Positions 1 through 5,676 of a DNA stretch of 6,414 nucleotides are shown here, one piece after another; the first letter of the stretch is position 1; the number at the start of each line of letters is the position of its first letter. This DNA is from JADFMN01 sp964529975 (GTDB taxonomy: Bacteria > Armatimonadota > Fimbriimonadia > Fimbriimonadales > Fimbriimonadaceae). Location of the stretch: the NCBI GenBank assembly GCA_964529975.1, contig CAZGXW010000093.1, forward strand, positions 1-6,414. The letters run 5' to 3'. The position numbers and the translations under genes are program-made. Below the pieces are notes generated by a model that worked only from the letters and a program-made list of their open reading frames with translations, had not been told where the DNA came from and searched no databases.

Positions 1-1973
1 TCGATGCCGGTGGTGTCGCAGTCCATGACCAGGCCGATGGTGCCGGTCGGCGCGAGCACGGTGACCTGCGCGTTGCGGTATCCGTGCTTTTCGCCGAGCG
101 CGAGCGCGCGGTCCCAAGCGTCCTTGGCGGCGCTGAGCATCGTTGCGGGGCAGTCCTCCGCGTCGATTCCGACGGGCTTGATGTCGATGCCCTCGTAGTC
201 GTCCGCCTTTGAGTCGTAGGCGGCGCGTCGGTGGTTGCGGATCACGCGCAGCATCGACTTCTTGTTCTCGGCGTACCGCGGGAACGCCCCCAGTTCTTCG
301 GCCATCTCCGCGCTGGCCGCGTACGATTCTCCGCCAAGGATCGACGTGAGCGCACCAGCGATCGCGAAGCCTTCGGGCGAGTCGTAGGGGATGCCCATCA
401 GCATGAGCAGCGCGCCGAGGTTGGCGTAGCCGAGCCCGAGCGTACGGTAGTCGTAGGAGAGTTGCGCGACTTCCTTAGACGGGAACTGCGCCATGAGCAC
501 GCTGATCTCCAGCACGACGGTCCACACGCGGATCGCGTGCTTGTATCCCTCGACGTCGAACACGCCGCTCTCCGGGTCGTAGAACTTCGCGAGGTTGATC
601 GACGCGAGGTTGCACGCAGTGTCGTCGAGGAACATGTATTCAGAGCACGGGTTGCTGGCGTTGATGCGTCCGCCGTGCGGGCACGTGTGCCAATCGTTGA
701 TCGTGGTGTCGTATTGCGTGCCCGGGTCGGCGCAGGCCCACGCGGAGTAGCAGATGTCGTCCCACAGGTCCTTGGCGCGGATCTTCTTGATCGTCTCGTG
801 TGAGGTGCGGCTCGTAAGTTCCCAGTCGCGGTCCTCTTCCACCGCGCGCAGGAAGTCGTTGGTCACGCGCACAGAGTTGTTCGAGTTCTGTCCGCTGACG
901 GTGACGTAGGCGTCGCTCTCGTACCCCGTGTCGTAGGTGGGGAAGTCGATGCTCGTCGCGCCCTCTTTGGCGAGTTGGATCGCGCGCTGGATGTAGTTCG
1001 GGCTGATCTCGTCGGCCTTCGCCTCGGCGATCGCGGTGTAGAGCGCCTTGTTCTCTCGAGGGTCGGTGCCCTGGCCGTTGTGGCAGGCCTTGATGATGTT
1101 GTTCAGGTGCTTGTTGTTCAGGATGCTTCCCGTCACCAGGCTGGCGACTTTCTGCTCCTCGATGACCTTCCAATTGACGAAGTTCTCGATGTCCGGGTGG
1201 TCGACGTCCAGGCACACCATCTTGGCGGCGCGCCGCGTCGTGCCGCCGGACTTGATCGCGCCCGCGCTGCGGTCGCCTACGCGCAGGAACGACATGAGGC
1301 CGCTCGACTTGCCGCCGCCGCTCAGCCGCTCGTTCTCGCCGCGAAGTTTGCTGAAGTTGGTGCCCACGCCCGAGCCGTACTTGAAGATGCGGGCCTCGCG
1401 GGTCCACAGGTCCATGATCCCGCCCTCGTTGACGAGGTCGTCCTTCACGCTCAGGATGAAACACGCGTGGGGCTGCGGCCGCTCATAAGCGTTCGCGCTC
1501 CTGCTCAGTTCGCCCGTCGTGGGATCGACATAATAGTGCCCCTGTGGCACGCCCTCGATGCCGTAGGCATAGAAAAGCCCCGTGTTGAACCACTGTGGGC
1601 TGTTCGGCGCGGCCTTCTGGGTCGCGAGCATGTGGCAGAGTTCGTCGTAGAACGCCTGGCTGTCCTCTTCGCTGTCGAAGTAGCCGTGCTTGTCGCCCCA
1701 ATAGCGCCAGCACCCGGCGAGGCGGTGGAACACTTGGCGGCTGTCGGTCTCGCTGCCCTCCGTGCCGTCCTTCTGCGGCACGCCCGCCTTGCGGAAATAC
1801 TTCTGCGCGATGATGTCGGTCGCGACCTGCGACCAGGAGGAGGGAACCATCACCCCCTCCATGTGGAACACGCGCGAACCGTCCGGATTCCGGATCTCGC
1901 TGGTGCGCGGAACAAACTCGATCCCCTCGTAGGCGCCTCCCTTGGCGCTCGTGAAATACCTGTCGATCTTCAT
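1..1973 (-). CDS. nrdJ: Class II (adenosylcobalamin-dependent) ribonucleotide reductase, N-terminal ~657 residues; 3' end beyond window
   Basis: Makes deoxyribonucleotides from ribonucleotides in the cytoplasm, using adenosylcobalamin to generate a cysteine thiyl radical, so no oxygen or NrdB partner is needed. The frame is open from an ATG at 1973 to the left edge. It begins MKIDRYFTSAKGGAYEG and carries 'EFVPRTSEIRNPDGS' and 'AQKYFRKAGVP', typical of the long B12-dependent family (about 1,200 residues, from memory), so roughly half is visible. Active-site features: C171 in 'PHACFIL' and C454 in 'TACNLASINL' are the expected redox pair; N441-P-C443-S-E445 holds the thiyl-radical cysteine with its Asn and Glu. 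Also present are N363-S-N-N-S and the phosphate-binding 'LAPTGTIG' at 640-647. No intein interrupts these motifs, although the family often carries them. A GGAAGG site 9 nt upstream supports the start. It lies 41 nt downstream of nrdR on the same strand, so NrdR control is likely. The C-terminal part cannot be judged. Confidence 0.96.
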   Translation of the reverse strand, partial: MKIDRYFTSAKGGAYEGIEFVPRTSEIRNPDGSRVFHMEGVMVPSSWSQVATDIIAQKYFRKAGVPQKDGTEGSETDSRQVFHRLAGCWRYWGDKHGYFDSEEDSQAFYDELCHMLATQKAAPNSPQWFNTGLFYAYGIEGVPQGHYYVDPTTGELSRSANAYERPQPHACFILSVKDDLVNEGGIMDLWTREARIFKYGSGVGTNFSKLRGENERLSGGGKSSGLMSFLRVGDRSAGAIKSGGTTRRAAKMVCLDVDHPDIENFVNWKVIEEQKVASLVTGSILNNKHLNNIIKACHNGQGTDPRENKALYTAIAEAKADEISPNYIQRAIQLAKEGATSIDFPTYDTGYESDAYVTVSGQNSNNSVRVTNDFLRAVEEDRDWELTSRTSHETIKKIRAKDLWDDICYSAWACADPGTQYDTTINDWHTCPHGGRINASNPCSEYMFLDDTACNLASINLAKFYDPESGVFDVEGYKHAIRVWTVVLEISVLMAQFPSKEVAQLSYDYRTLGLGYANLGALLMLMGIPYDSPEGFAIAGALTSILGGESYAASAEMAEELGAFPRYAENKKSMLRVIRNHRRAAYDSKADDYEGIDIKPVGIDAEDCPATMLSAAKDAWDRALALGEKHGYRNAQVTVLAPTGTIGLVMDCDTTGI

Positions 1974-1982
1974 TCTTCGTTT

Positions 1983-1988
1983 CCTTCC
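1983..1988 (-). promoter_or_regulatory. Ribosome binding site of nrdJ
   Basis: GGAAGG on the minus strand, 9 nt before the nrdJ ATG, inside the 41-nt gap after the nrdR stop. It is the clearest Shine-Dalgarno site in the window. With no terminator-like hairpin in the gap, it supports co-transcription of nrdR and nrdJ with independent translation of nrdJ. Confidence 0.7.
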
Positions 1989-2014
1989 CGTGGACTACCT
2001 GTTGTATGTAGAAA

Positions 2015-2569
2015 TCAGTCTACCAGTTGCTTGACGATGGATTCGGCCACGCCCGGGTTGCGGACGTCGCGCTTACTTCTCTTAATAGTGCTCACCACGT
2101 TCGCGAACTCCTGCGGCGAGTCGAACTCGAGATAGACGCTCGCGAACCGCACGAACGCCACCCCGTCGAGTTGGAGGAGCTCTGACAGCACCCGGTCGCC
2201 GATGCGCGTGCTGCTGACCTCAGGTTCGAGGAGGTCGTACATCTCTTGTTCGATGCGCTCGGCAGACTCGCGAAGCACATCGGCCGGCACCGGTCGCTTG
2301 TGGCAGGCGTGGGTCATCCCACTTAGAACCTTGTCCCGACTGAAGTCCTCCCTCGCTCCACCGCGCTTGACGACCGACAGCCGCGGCTTTTCGTACTCCT
2401 CGAACGTCGTGAACCTACGGTTGCACGCAGCGCACTCGCGCCGCCGCCGGATCGCCTTACCCTCGCGGGACGGCCTGGACTCCACGACACTGAGTTCGAT
2501 GCTCCCGCAAAACGGGCACTCTAGCCCTTTCGGCACCTTCGGGGCCCCAGATTTGGTGTCTTCCGCCAC
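2015..2569 (-). CDS. nrdR: Transcriptional repressor NrdR (Zn ribbon plus ATP-cone)
   Basis: 184-residue regulator of ribonucleotide reductase genes. The N-terminal zinc ribbon has C18-P-F-C21 and C46-A-A-C49, with the family signature 'SRPSREGKAIRRRREC' followed by 'RRFTTFEEYEKP'. Residues about 62-152 form the ATP-cone ('LSVVKRGGAREDFSRDKVL' to 'VAFVRFASVYLEF'), which binds ATP or dATP and sets oligomeric state and DNA binding. Known family members repress RNR genes through paired NrdR boxes. The start is GTG at 2569: AAGG lies 7 nt upstream and an in-frame TAA four codons upstream rules out longer forms. This gives 17 residues before the first cysteine, whereas NrdR proteins usually begin almost at the CPxC motif. 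A second GTG at codon 12 would give a shorter version. The C-terminal tail 'SKRDVRNPGVAESIVKQLVD' is also longer than in compact homologues. It lies directly upstream of nrdJ, its expected target. Confidence 0.96.
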   Translation of the reverse strand: MAEDTKSGAPKVPKGLECPFCGSIELSVVESRPSREGKAIRRRRECAACNRRFTTFEEYEKPRLSVVKRGGAREDFSRDKVLSGMTHACHKRPVPADVLRESAERIEQEMYDLLEPEVSSTRIGDRVLSELLQLDGVAFVRFASVYLEFDSPQEFANVVSTIKRSKRDVRNPGVAESIVKQLVD

Positions 2570-2598
2570 GTTCCAACCTTACCAACCCCAGGGGTGGG

Positions 2599-2623
2599 GT
2601 GTCAAGGACTATTTTGCTGACAC
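2599..2623. promoter_or_regulatory. Symmetric GTGTCA/TGACAC pair between nrdR and plus-strand ORF; candidate promoter or operator
   Basis: GTGTCA at 2599-2604 and TGACAC at 2618-2623 form a perfect 6-bp inverted repeat with a 13-nt AT-richer spacer. Read on the minus strand the left arm gives TTGACA (2605-2600), a consensus -35 hexamer. A weak -10 (TAAGGT, 2581-2576) follows 18 nt later, just before the nrdR GTG. Read on the plus strand the right arm gives CTGACA, facing the small ORF at 2681, with no good -10. It could therefore be back-to-back -35 elements, an operator, or both. It does not match the AT-rich NrdR-box consensus that I know. An ACCCC-A-GGGGT palindrome (2585-2595) lies between it and nrdR. 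Confidence 0.35.
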
Positions 2624-2680
2624 TTTTTGCCCAGGTTTTACGTCTAGGGTTGTCCGCAGAATGGGGGTAGTTTTCGGGGT

Positions 2681-2794
2681 GTGGGAGTGCCGCAGGGATC
2701 GGAGTTGGTGGTTTTGGCCGTCTTGGCCTTACCGGTCGTGGTGATCGGCGTTGTGGTGTGGTTTGTGGTGAAGGGACAGAAGAAGCCAGGCTAG
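2681..2794 (+). CDS. Possible 37-residue single-pass membrane microprotein
   Basis: Short plus-strand ORF in the gap between nrdR and aspS, convergent with aspS. From a GTG at 2681 it reads MGVPQGSELVVLAVLALP, then a Val/Ile/Trp/Phe stretch, ending VVKGQKKPG. Residues 9-30 make one uninterrupted hydrophobic segment followed by a basic tail (K31, K34, K35), the layout of a small inner-membrane protein with a cytoplasmic C-terminus. Other starts are possible: GTG 2687, or TTG 2705 with AGGGA 6 nt upstream. An in-frame TAG at 2645 limits the upstream end. Its TAG (2792-2794) overlaps the aspS stop (2793-2791), and a 10-bp hairpin with a short T-rich tail follows. Caution: the strand is GT-rich here, which by itself yields valine-rich translations, and I recognise no family. 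Confidence 0.4.
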   Translation: MGVPQGSELVVLAVLALPVVVIGVVVWFVVKGQKKPG

Positions 2795-2804
2795 GGCTTC
2801 TTCT
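2778..2804. terminator. Hairpin at convergent gene ends, probable shared terminator
   Basis: AGAAGAAGCC (2778-2787) and GGCTTCTTCT (2795-2804) are perfect 10-bp arms around a 7-nt loop that holds both stop codons (aspS and the plus-strand microprotein). On the plus strand the stem is followed by TTAG, giving a modest T-rich tail. On the minus strand GTCCCTTC follows, with no T-run. The outer arm is part of the aspS coding sequence for its Lys-Lys-Lys-Pro end. It is best read as a transcription stop or 3'-end stabiliser; direction is uncertain. Confidence 0.6.
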
Positions 2805-4608
2805 TTAGCTGCAGGCCCATTTCGGACCATTGTTTGTCGTCGATCTCTGAGGGGGCGTCCATCATGGGGTCGTAGCCGCCGCCGAGTTTGGGGAAGGCGA
2901 TGACCTCGCGAATGTTCTCGTCGTCCATGAGGAACATGACGAGGCGGTCGATGCCGGGGGCGATGCCGCCGTGCGGCGGGGCGCCGAACTCGAAGGCTTC
3001 GATGATGTGTCCGAAGCGCTCTTGTTGCGTCTTTTCGTCCAGGCCGATGAGGGAGAACACGCGCTTTTGGACCTCGGGCTGGTGGATCCGGATGCTGCCT
3101 GACGCCCATTCGACTCCGTTGCACACGACGTCGTAACAGTCGGCGCGGATCGCGCCAGGGTCGGATTCGATGAGGTGCAGGTCGGCGGCCTTGGGCGAGG
3201 TGAACGGGTGGTGCGTGGGGTCCCAGCGCTGTTCGTCCTCGTTCCAATCGACGAGAGGGAAGTCGATGACGAACGCGAACGCGAGTTTCTTCGGGTCGCG
3301 GAGGTTCGCCTTTGTACCGATAAGGTTGCGCAAGCGGCCGAGGACCTCGTTGCCGACGGCGTTGCTGTCGGCGATGAAGCAGAGCAGGTCGCCGGGGAGC
3401 GCTTTGGACTTGATGAGGATCTCGCTGAGTTCTTCGGGCTTGAAGAACTTGGCGATGCTGCCGCGCACGAAGAGGCCGTCGACGTCGATCGAGCCCTCGG
3501 CGGCTTGGCCCTCGACGTAGAGACTCGCCATTCCTTTCGCTCCGGCGGACTTGCAGAAGTCTTCGAGTTCGGTGACCTCTTTGCGGCTGAGCCTTGCGCC
3601 GCCGGGGAAACGAAGGCCGCGCACGCGGCCGCCGGCCGCGATGGCAGTTGTGAAAACCCCGAAGCCGCAGTCCTTGACGATCGGCGAGAAGTCGACGACT
3701 TCGAGGTCGAATCGCAGGTCGGGCTTGTCGCTCGCGTACTTTTCCATTGACTCGTCGTAGGTGAGCCACGCGAACTTACCGACCCTCTCCTTCTCGAGTC
3801 CGAACTCTTCAATGAGGCCGTTGACGACGTCGATGGTGAGTTCCTCCATGAGCGTGAGCACGTCGCTCTGCGTGGTGAAGGACATCTCGAGGTCGAGTTG
3901 TGTGAACTCGGGCTGTCGGTCGGCTCGCTGTGCCTCGTCGCGGAAGCACTTGGCGATCTGGTAGTAGCGCTCGATTCCCGCGACCATGAGGAGTTGCTTG
4001 TACTGTTGCGGAGATTGCGGGAGAGCGTAGAATTTTCCTGGCTCCAGGCGGTAGGGAACGAGGTAGTCGCGCGCGCCTTCTGGCGTGCTGCGCGTGAAGA
4101 TGGGCGTTTCGACTTCGACGAAGTTCTTATTGTCGAGGTGGTTGCGGATGCGCCTGACCGCCGATGCACGGACGGCGAGCCGCTTATACATCGATGGTCG
4201 GCGCAGATCGAGGTAGCGGTGCTTGACGCGGAGTTCCTCGTTGACCTTCTCCATTTGGTCCTCGTCGCTGACGGGGAAGGGTAGGGTCTTGGCCTGGCTG
4301 AGGATCTGGAAGCGCGTGACGACGATCTCGACGTCGCCCGTGGCCATCTTGGGGTTGCGGTTCTTTTCTTCGCGCAGGCGGACTTGGCCGGTGACGCTGA
4401 GGCAGGTCTCGCTGCGGATCTCGTCGGCGCCGTCGACGTTCTCGGGGTCGAAGAGGGCTTGGACGAGTCCGGTGCGGTCGCGCACGTCGACGAAGAGGAG
4501 GCCTCCAAGGTCGCGGACCTTGTGCGCCCAGCCGTTGACGGTGACGGTGGTGCCGACGGAGTCGCTTGTGACTCTGCCACATTCGTGTGAGCGCTGGTCG
4601 AAGGCCAT
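2791..4608 (-). CDS. aspS: Aspartyl-tRNA synthetase, bacterial type
   Basis: 605-residue class II synthetase that charges tRNA(Asp) with aspartate in the cytoplasm; length is normal for the bacterial form. An N-terminal OB-fold anticodon-binding domain (about 1-110, 'VNGWAHKVRDLGGLLFVDVRD') is followed by the catalytic domain with motif 1 around 'FVEVETPIFTRSTPEGARDY' (163-182), 'ALPQSPQQYKQLLM' (195-208), motif 2 'CFRDEAQRADRQPEFTQLD' (221-239, R223/E225) and motif 3 'GGIAPGIDRLVMFL' (547-560, R555). The bacterial GAD insertion lies at about 300-430, and 'HHPFTSP' and 'IREVIAFPK' follow. L34 and K82 match the E. coli discriminating enzyme rather than the His/Gly pair of non-discriminating AspRS, so it probably charges only tRNA(Asp). 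'DEAQRADRQ' replaces the usual 'DEDLRADRQ'. The ATG at 4608 fits the family start but has no Shine-Dalgarno. Its stop overlaps that of the plus-strand microprotein ORF. Confidence 0.98.
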   Translation of the reverse strand: MAFDQRSHECGRVTSDSVGTTVTVNGWAHKVRDLGGLLFVDVRDRTGLVQALFDPENVDGADEIRSETCLSVTGQVRLREEKNRNPKMATGDVEIVVTRFQILSQAKTLPFPVSDEDQMEKVNEELRVKHRYLDLRRPSMYKRLAVRASAVRRIRNHLDNKNFVEVETPIFTRSTPEGARDYLVPYRLEPGKFYALPQSPQQYKQLLMVAGIERYYQIAKCFRDEAQRADRQPEFTQLDLEMSFTTQSDVLTLMEELTIDVVNGLIEEFGLEKERVGKFAWLTYDESMEKYASDKPDLRFDLEVVDFSPIVKDCGFGVFTTAIAAGGRVRGLRFPGGARLSRKEVTELEDFCKSAGAKGMASLYVEGQAAEGSIDVDGLFVRGSIAKFFKPEELSEILIKSKALPGDLLCFIADSNAVGNEVLGRLRNLIGTKANLRDPKKLAFAFVIDFPLVDWNEDEQRWDPTHHPFTSPKAADLHLIESDPGAIRADCYDVVCNGVEWASGSIRIHQPEVQKRVFSLIGLDEKTQQERFGHIIEAFEFGAPPHGGIAPGIDRLVMFLMDDENIREVIAFPKLGGGYDPMMDAPSEIDDKQWSEMGLQLKKKP

Positions 4609-4629
4609 CTTGGGTTGGATGAGGATACC

Positions 4630-4662
4630 GGGGGGTGGGGAGTAGGGAGTGGGGAGTGGGGT
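4630..4662. repeat. G-rich heptad tandem repeat in the aspS 5' region
   Basis: A G6 tract runs into four near-identical 7-mers: GTGGGGA, GTAGGGA, GTGGGGA, GTGGGGT (4635-4662). It is 22-55 bp upstream of the aspS start, so it would lie in the leader or promoter of that gene. Five G-tracts on the plus strand could form a G-quadruplex. Similar CCCCACT-type heptads are known as short tandem repeats in some cyanobacteria. No clear -10/-35 for aspS could be picked out around it. Confidence 0.75.
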
Positions 4663-4704
4663 AGGCGATGCGTATCGGTAAGTGAACTGATCGGGCTTGT
4701 TCAG

Positions 4705-4741
4705 GCACGTCTATCCTTCGACGGGGCTCAGGATGACGTGC
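4705..4741. repeat. Imperfect hairpin with 'ATCCT...AGGAT' core
   Basis: GCACGTC (4705-4711) pairs with GACGTGC (4735-4741). After one unpaired T, ATCCT (4713-4717) pairs with AGGAT (4730-4734) around a 12-nt loop. On the minus strand the core reads TCATCCTGAG...CGAAGGAT, a palindrome type that I recall from intergenic regions of many bacteria. No coding frame here is credible. Confidence 0.65.
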
Positions 4742-4744
4742 AAC

Positions 4745-4778
4745 TGCGCCGGTCTGCTCTGCCAGTCAGACCGGCGCA
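4745..4778. repeat. Perfect 12-bp GC-rich inverted repeat
   Basis: TGCGCCGGTCTG (4745-4756) and CAGACCGGCGCA (4767-4778) are perfect arms around a 10-nt loop. It starts 3 nt after the preceding hairpin. There is no T-run on either side, so a classic rho-independent terminator is not supported, but the stem would be very stable in RNA. It lies about 140 bp upstream of aspS in minus-strand terms, and could also be a protein-binding palindrome. Confidence 0.7.
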
Positions 4779-4845
4779 CCCGGCAAGTCGGCCCCCCGCC
4801 GGTTCCGAGTTCAGTTCCCTCAGGGCATCGAGTCCGTACGTTGGA

Positions 4846-4927
4846 TCACGGCTGTCCGGAGGACGCGGAGTTCAGGGGAAGGGACTCTGTGTTGTCGCGT
4901 CCTCGGGACAACCGTGGCACACGACTT
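4846..4927. repeat. REPIN-like inverted doublet, copy A
   Basis: Two copies of a 21-bp motif face opposite ways: minus-oriented at 4846-4866 and plus-oriented at 4897-4917 (GCGTCCTC...CCGTG), with a 30-nt spacer. The bases from 4897 to 4927 are an exact 31-bp reverse complement of 5677-5707, and the whole doublet matches copy B in the opposite orientation with scattered differences. The layout resembles REP doublets mobilised by RAYT transposases; no such transposase is in the window. Confidence 0.75.
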
Positions 4928-4944
4928 CAAAGCAACTGTGGTTG

Positions 4945-4978
4945 CACACCGCGGCCACCCGCCCGCGGCCACCCGCCC
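4945..4978. repeat. Repeat end plus 14-bp tandem duplication (GCGGCCACCCGCCC x2)
   Basis: 4945-4963 differs by one base from the 19-bp element end found perfectly at 5842-5860 and 6026-6044 and inverted at 5616-5634. Its 14-bp part, GCGGCCACCCGCCC (4951-4964), is duplicated exactly in tandem at 4965-4978. This is an edge of the first repeat block. Confidence 0.7.
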
Positions 4979-4988
4979 GGCCAATCCA

Positions 4989-5023
4989 GGATGCGGAGTT
5001 TAGGTGAAAGGACTCTTGTTGAC
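4989..5023. repeat. Degenerate partial copy of the copy-A spacer
   Basis: This stretch (GGATGCGGAGTTTAGGTGAA onward) aligns directly with 4861-4896, most bases matching, including 'GGAGTT' and 'GGACTCT'. It lacks the flanking 21-bp motif on its right side, so it looks like a decayed half-unit left in the intergenic region. Confidence 0.55.
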
Positions 5024-5037
5024 TTCCCCTCACCCCT

Positions 5038-5064
5038 CCCTCTCCCCAGGACACGGGGAGAGGG
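5038..5064. repeat. CCCTCTCCCC/GGGGAGAGGG palindrome
   Basis: Perfect 10-bp arms (5038-5047 and 5055-5064) around a 7-nt loop. This sequence type, pyrimidine arm then purine arm in a 'CCTCACCCCTCCCTCTCCCC' context, is a common intergenic palindrome in many bacteria. It forms a strong hairpin with no T-run following. Confidence 0.7.
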
Positions 5065-5092
5065 GGCTGGATCGATGTTGGTTAGTCGTCGC

Positions 5093-5232
5093 GCACCAGG
5101 CTAAAGCCTGGAGCCACCCAAAGATTAGTCTTCACTCTTCACTCGGGCCACCCTGCCCGCCGAGATCGCTTGCGCTGACAAGCACCAGGCTAAAGCCTGG
5201 AGCAACCCAGCGTTCGATCTTTACTCTTCACC
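5093..5232. repeat. Two direct copies of a CCAGGC-TAAA-GCCTGG hairpin repeat, 89 bp apart
   Basis: Copy 1 is at 5093-5144 and copy 2 at 5182-5232. Each begins GCACCAGGCTAAAGCCTGGA, a 6-bp stem with a TAAA loop, and continues with a similar CTTCACTCTTCAC-type tail. The two diverge mainly in the middle. Copy 2 runs into the 3' end of the orphan gene at 5221, so its tail (TTACTCTTCACC) supplies that gene's stop codon and last few codons. The stretch between copies (5145-5181) shows nothing else I can name. Confidence 0.75.
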
Positions 5233-5568
5233 ATGCCCACTCGCTGCGACAGCATGGATCCATTCATAACTCTCATTGATGATCCCAATGTGTTGCATAA
5301 GTTCTGAAAGGCACCCTTCGTCTCCAAGTCGTAGGGCATCGTGAAGAACCTTGACCGCTTGGTTGAGTGGCGAGTCCTTTTCTGTCGTTGGCCAACCAAT
5401 CCTCGAAGTCAGTGCGAAACTGATAAAGGCGACTCTTGTGAACAAATCGTGCAATCTGCTCCACTCTTCGTAGGTTTCCTCTGACTGATTGGTGCCAGGC
5501 AGTGAATCTATCCTCGAAAGTACGAACTTGAGGAACGAATCACAACGATCTTCGCTAGACGTTTTCAT
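5221..5568 (-). CDS. Orphan 115-residue protein, low GC, possible RHS-linked immunity or cargo gene
   Basis: No family recognised. The ATG at 5568 is preceded by an in-frame TGA three codons upstream, so the start is well bounded, although no strong Shine-Dalgarno is seen. The protein (MKTSSEDRCDSFLKFVLSRI at the start) looks soluble and helical and is rich in charged residues, with no signal peptide, membrane segment or metal-binding cluster. It has tryptophans in 'EEWSR', 'IGWP' and 'YEWIH' and a middle segment 'NQAVKVLHDALRLGDEGC'. GC is about 48% against about 60% or more in neighbouring genes, with mixed codons, which suggests acquired DNA. It lies downstream of, and on the same strand as, a truncated RHS gene, separated by about 440 bp of repeats; that position suits an immunity gene, but this is inference. 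Its last codons come from a repeat copy, so the true C-terminus may be lost. Confidence 0.65.
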   Translation of the reverse strand: MKTSSEDRCDSFLKFVLSRIDSLPGTNQSEETYEEWSRLHDLFTRVAFISFALTSRIGWPTTEKDSPLNQAVKVLHDALRLGDEGCLSELMQHIGIINESYEWIHAVAASGHGEE

Positions 5569-5615
5569 TGCGAATCATCTCGAGCATTATCTGCAACACA
5601 CGTAGTCCGATCTGC

Positions 5616-5634
5616 GGCGGGTGGCCGGGGTGTG
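5616..5634. repeat. Left 19-bp inverted end of the second repeat block
   Basis: GGCGGGTGGCCGGGGTGTG is the exact reverse complement of 5842-5860 and of 6026-6044. It thus brackets a 245-bp (or 429-bp) segment, like the ends of a small non-autonomous element. I see no flanking target duplication. Confidence 0.75.
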
Positions 5635-5676
5635 ATCGGTTCATTCCTCTGCGTGTGACCTCCTCATTGTAACTCC

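Noticed and set aside
1..1973. Intein in nrdJ
   Set aside because: The family often hosts inteins, but the visible 657 residues are continuous through all conserved motifs.
1974..2014. NrdR box or terminator in the nrdR-nrdJ gap
   Set aside because: Only a 4-bp CTAC/GTAG pair (1995-2011) is present, too weak and unlike the NrdR-box consensus.
975..2135. Plus-strand ORF of 386 codons and smaller ones opposite nrdJ
   Set aside because: They are antisense shadows of the high-GC nrdJ/nrdR coding sequence, whose minus-strand frames carry clear family motifs.
2729..4580. Long minus-strand ORFs of 346 and 572 codons over aspS
   Set aside because: Alternate frames of aspS with Arg/Ser/Pro-rich translation and no family motifs.
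4615..5279. Plus-strand ORFs of 91-135 codons upstream of aspS
   Set aside because: They cross unrelated palindromes and repeats, are rich in Pro/Arg/Ser, overlap one another and show no domain.
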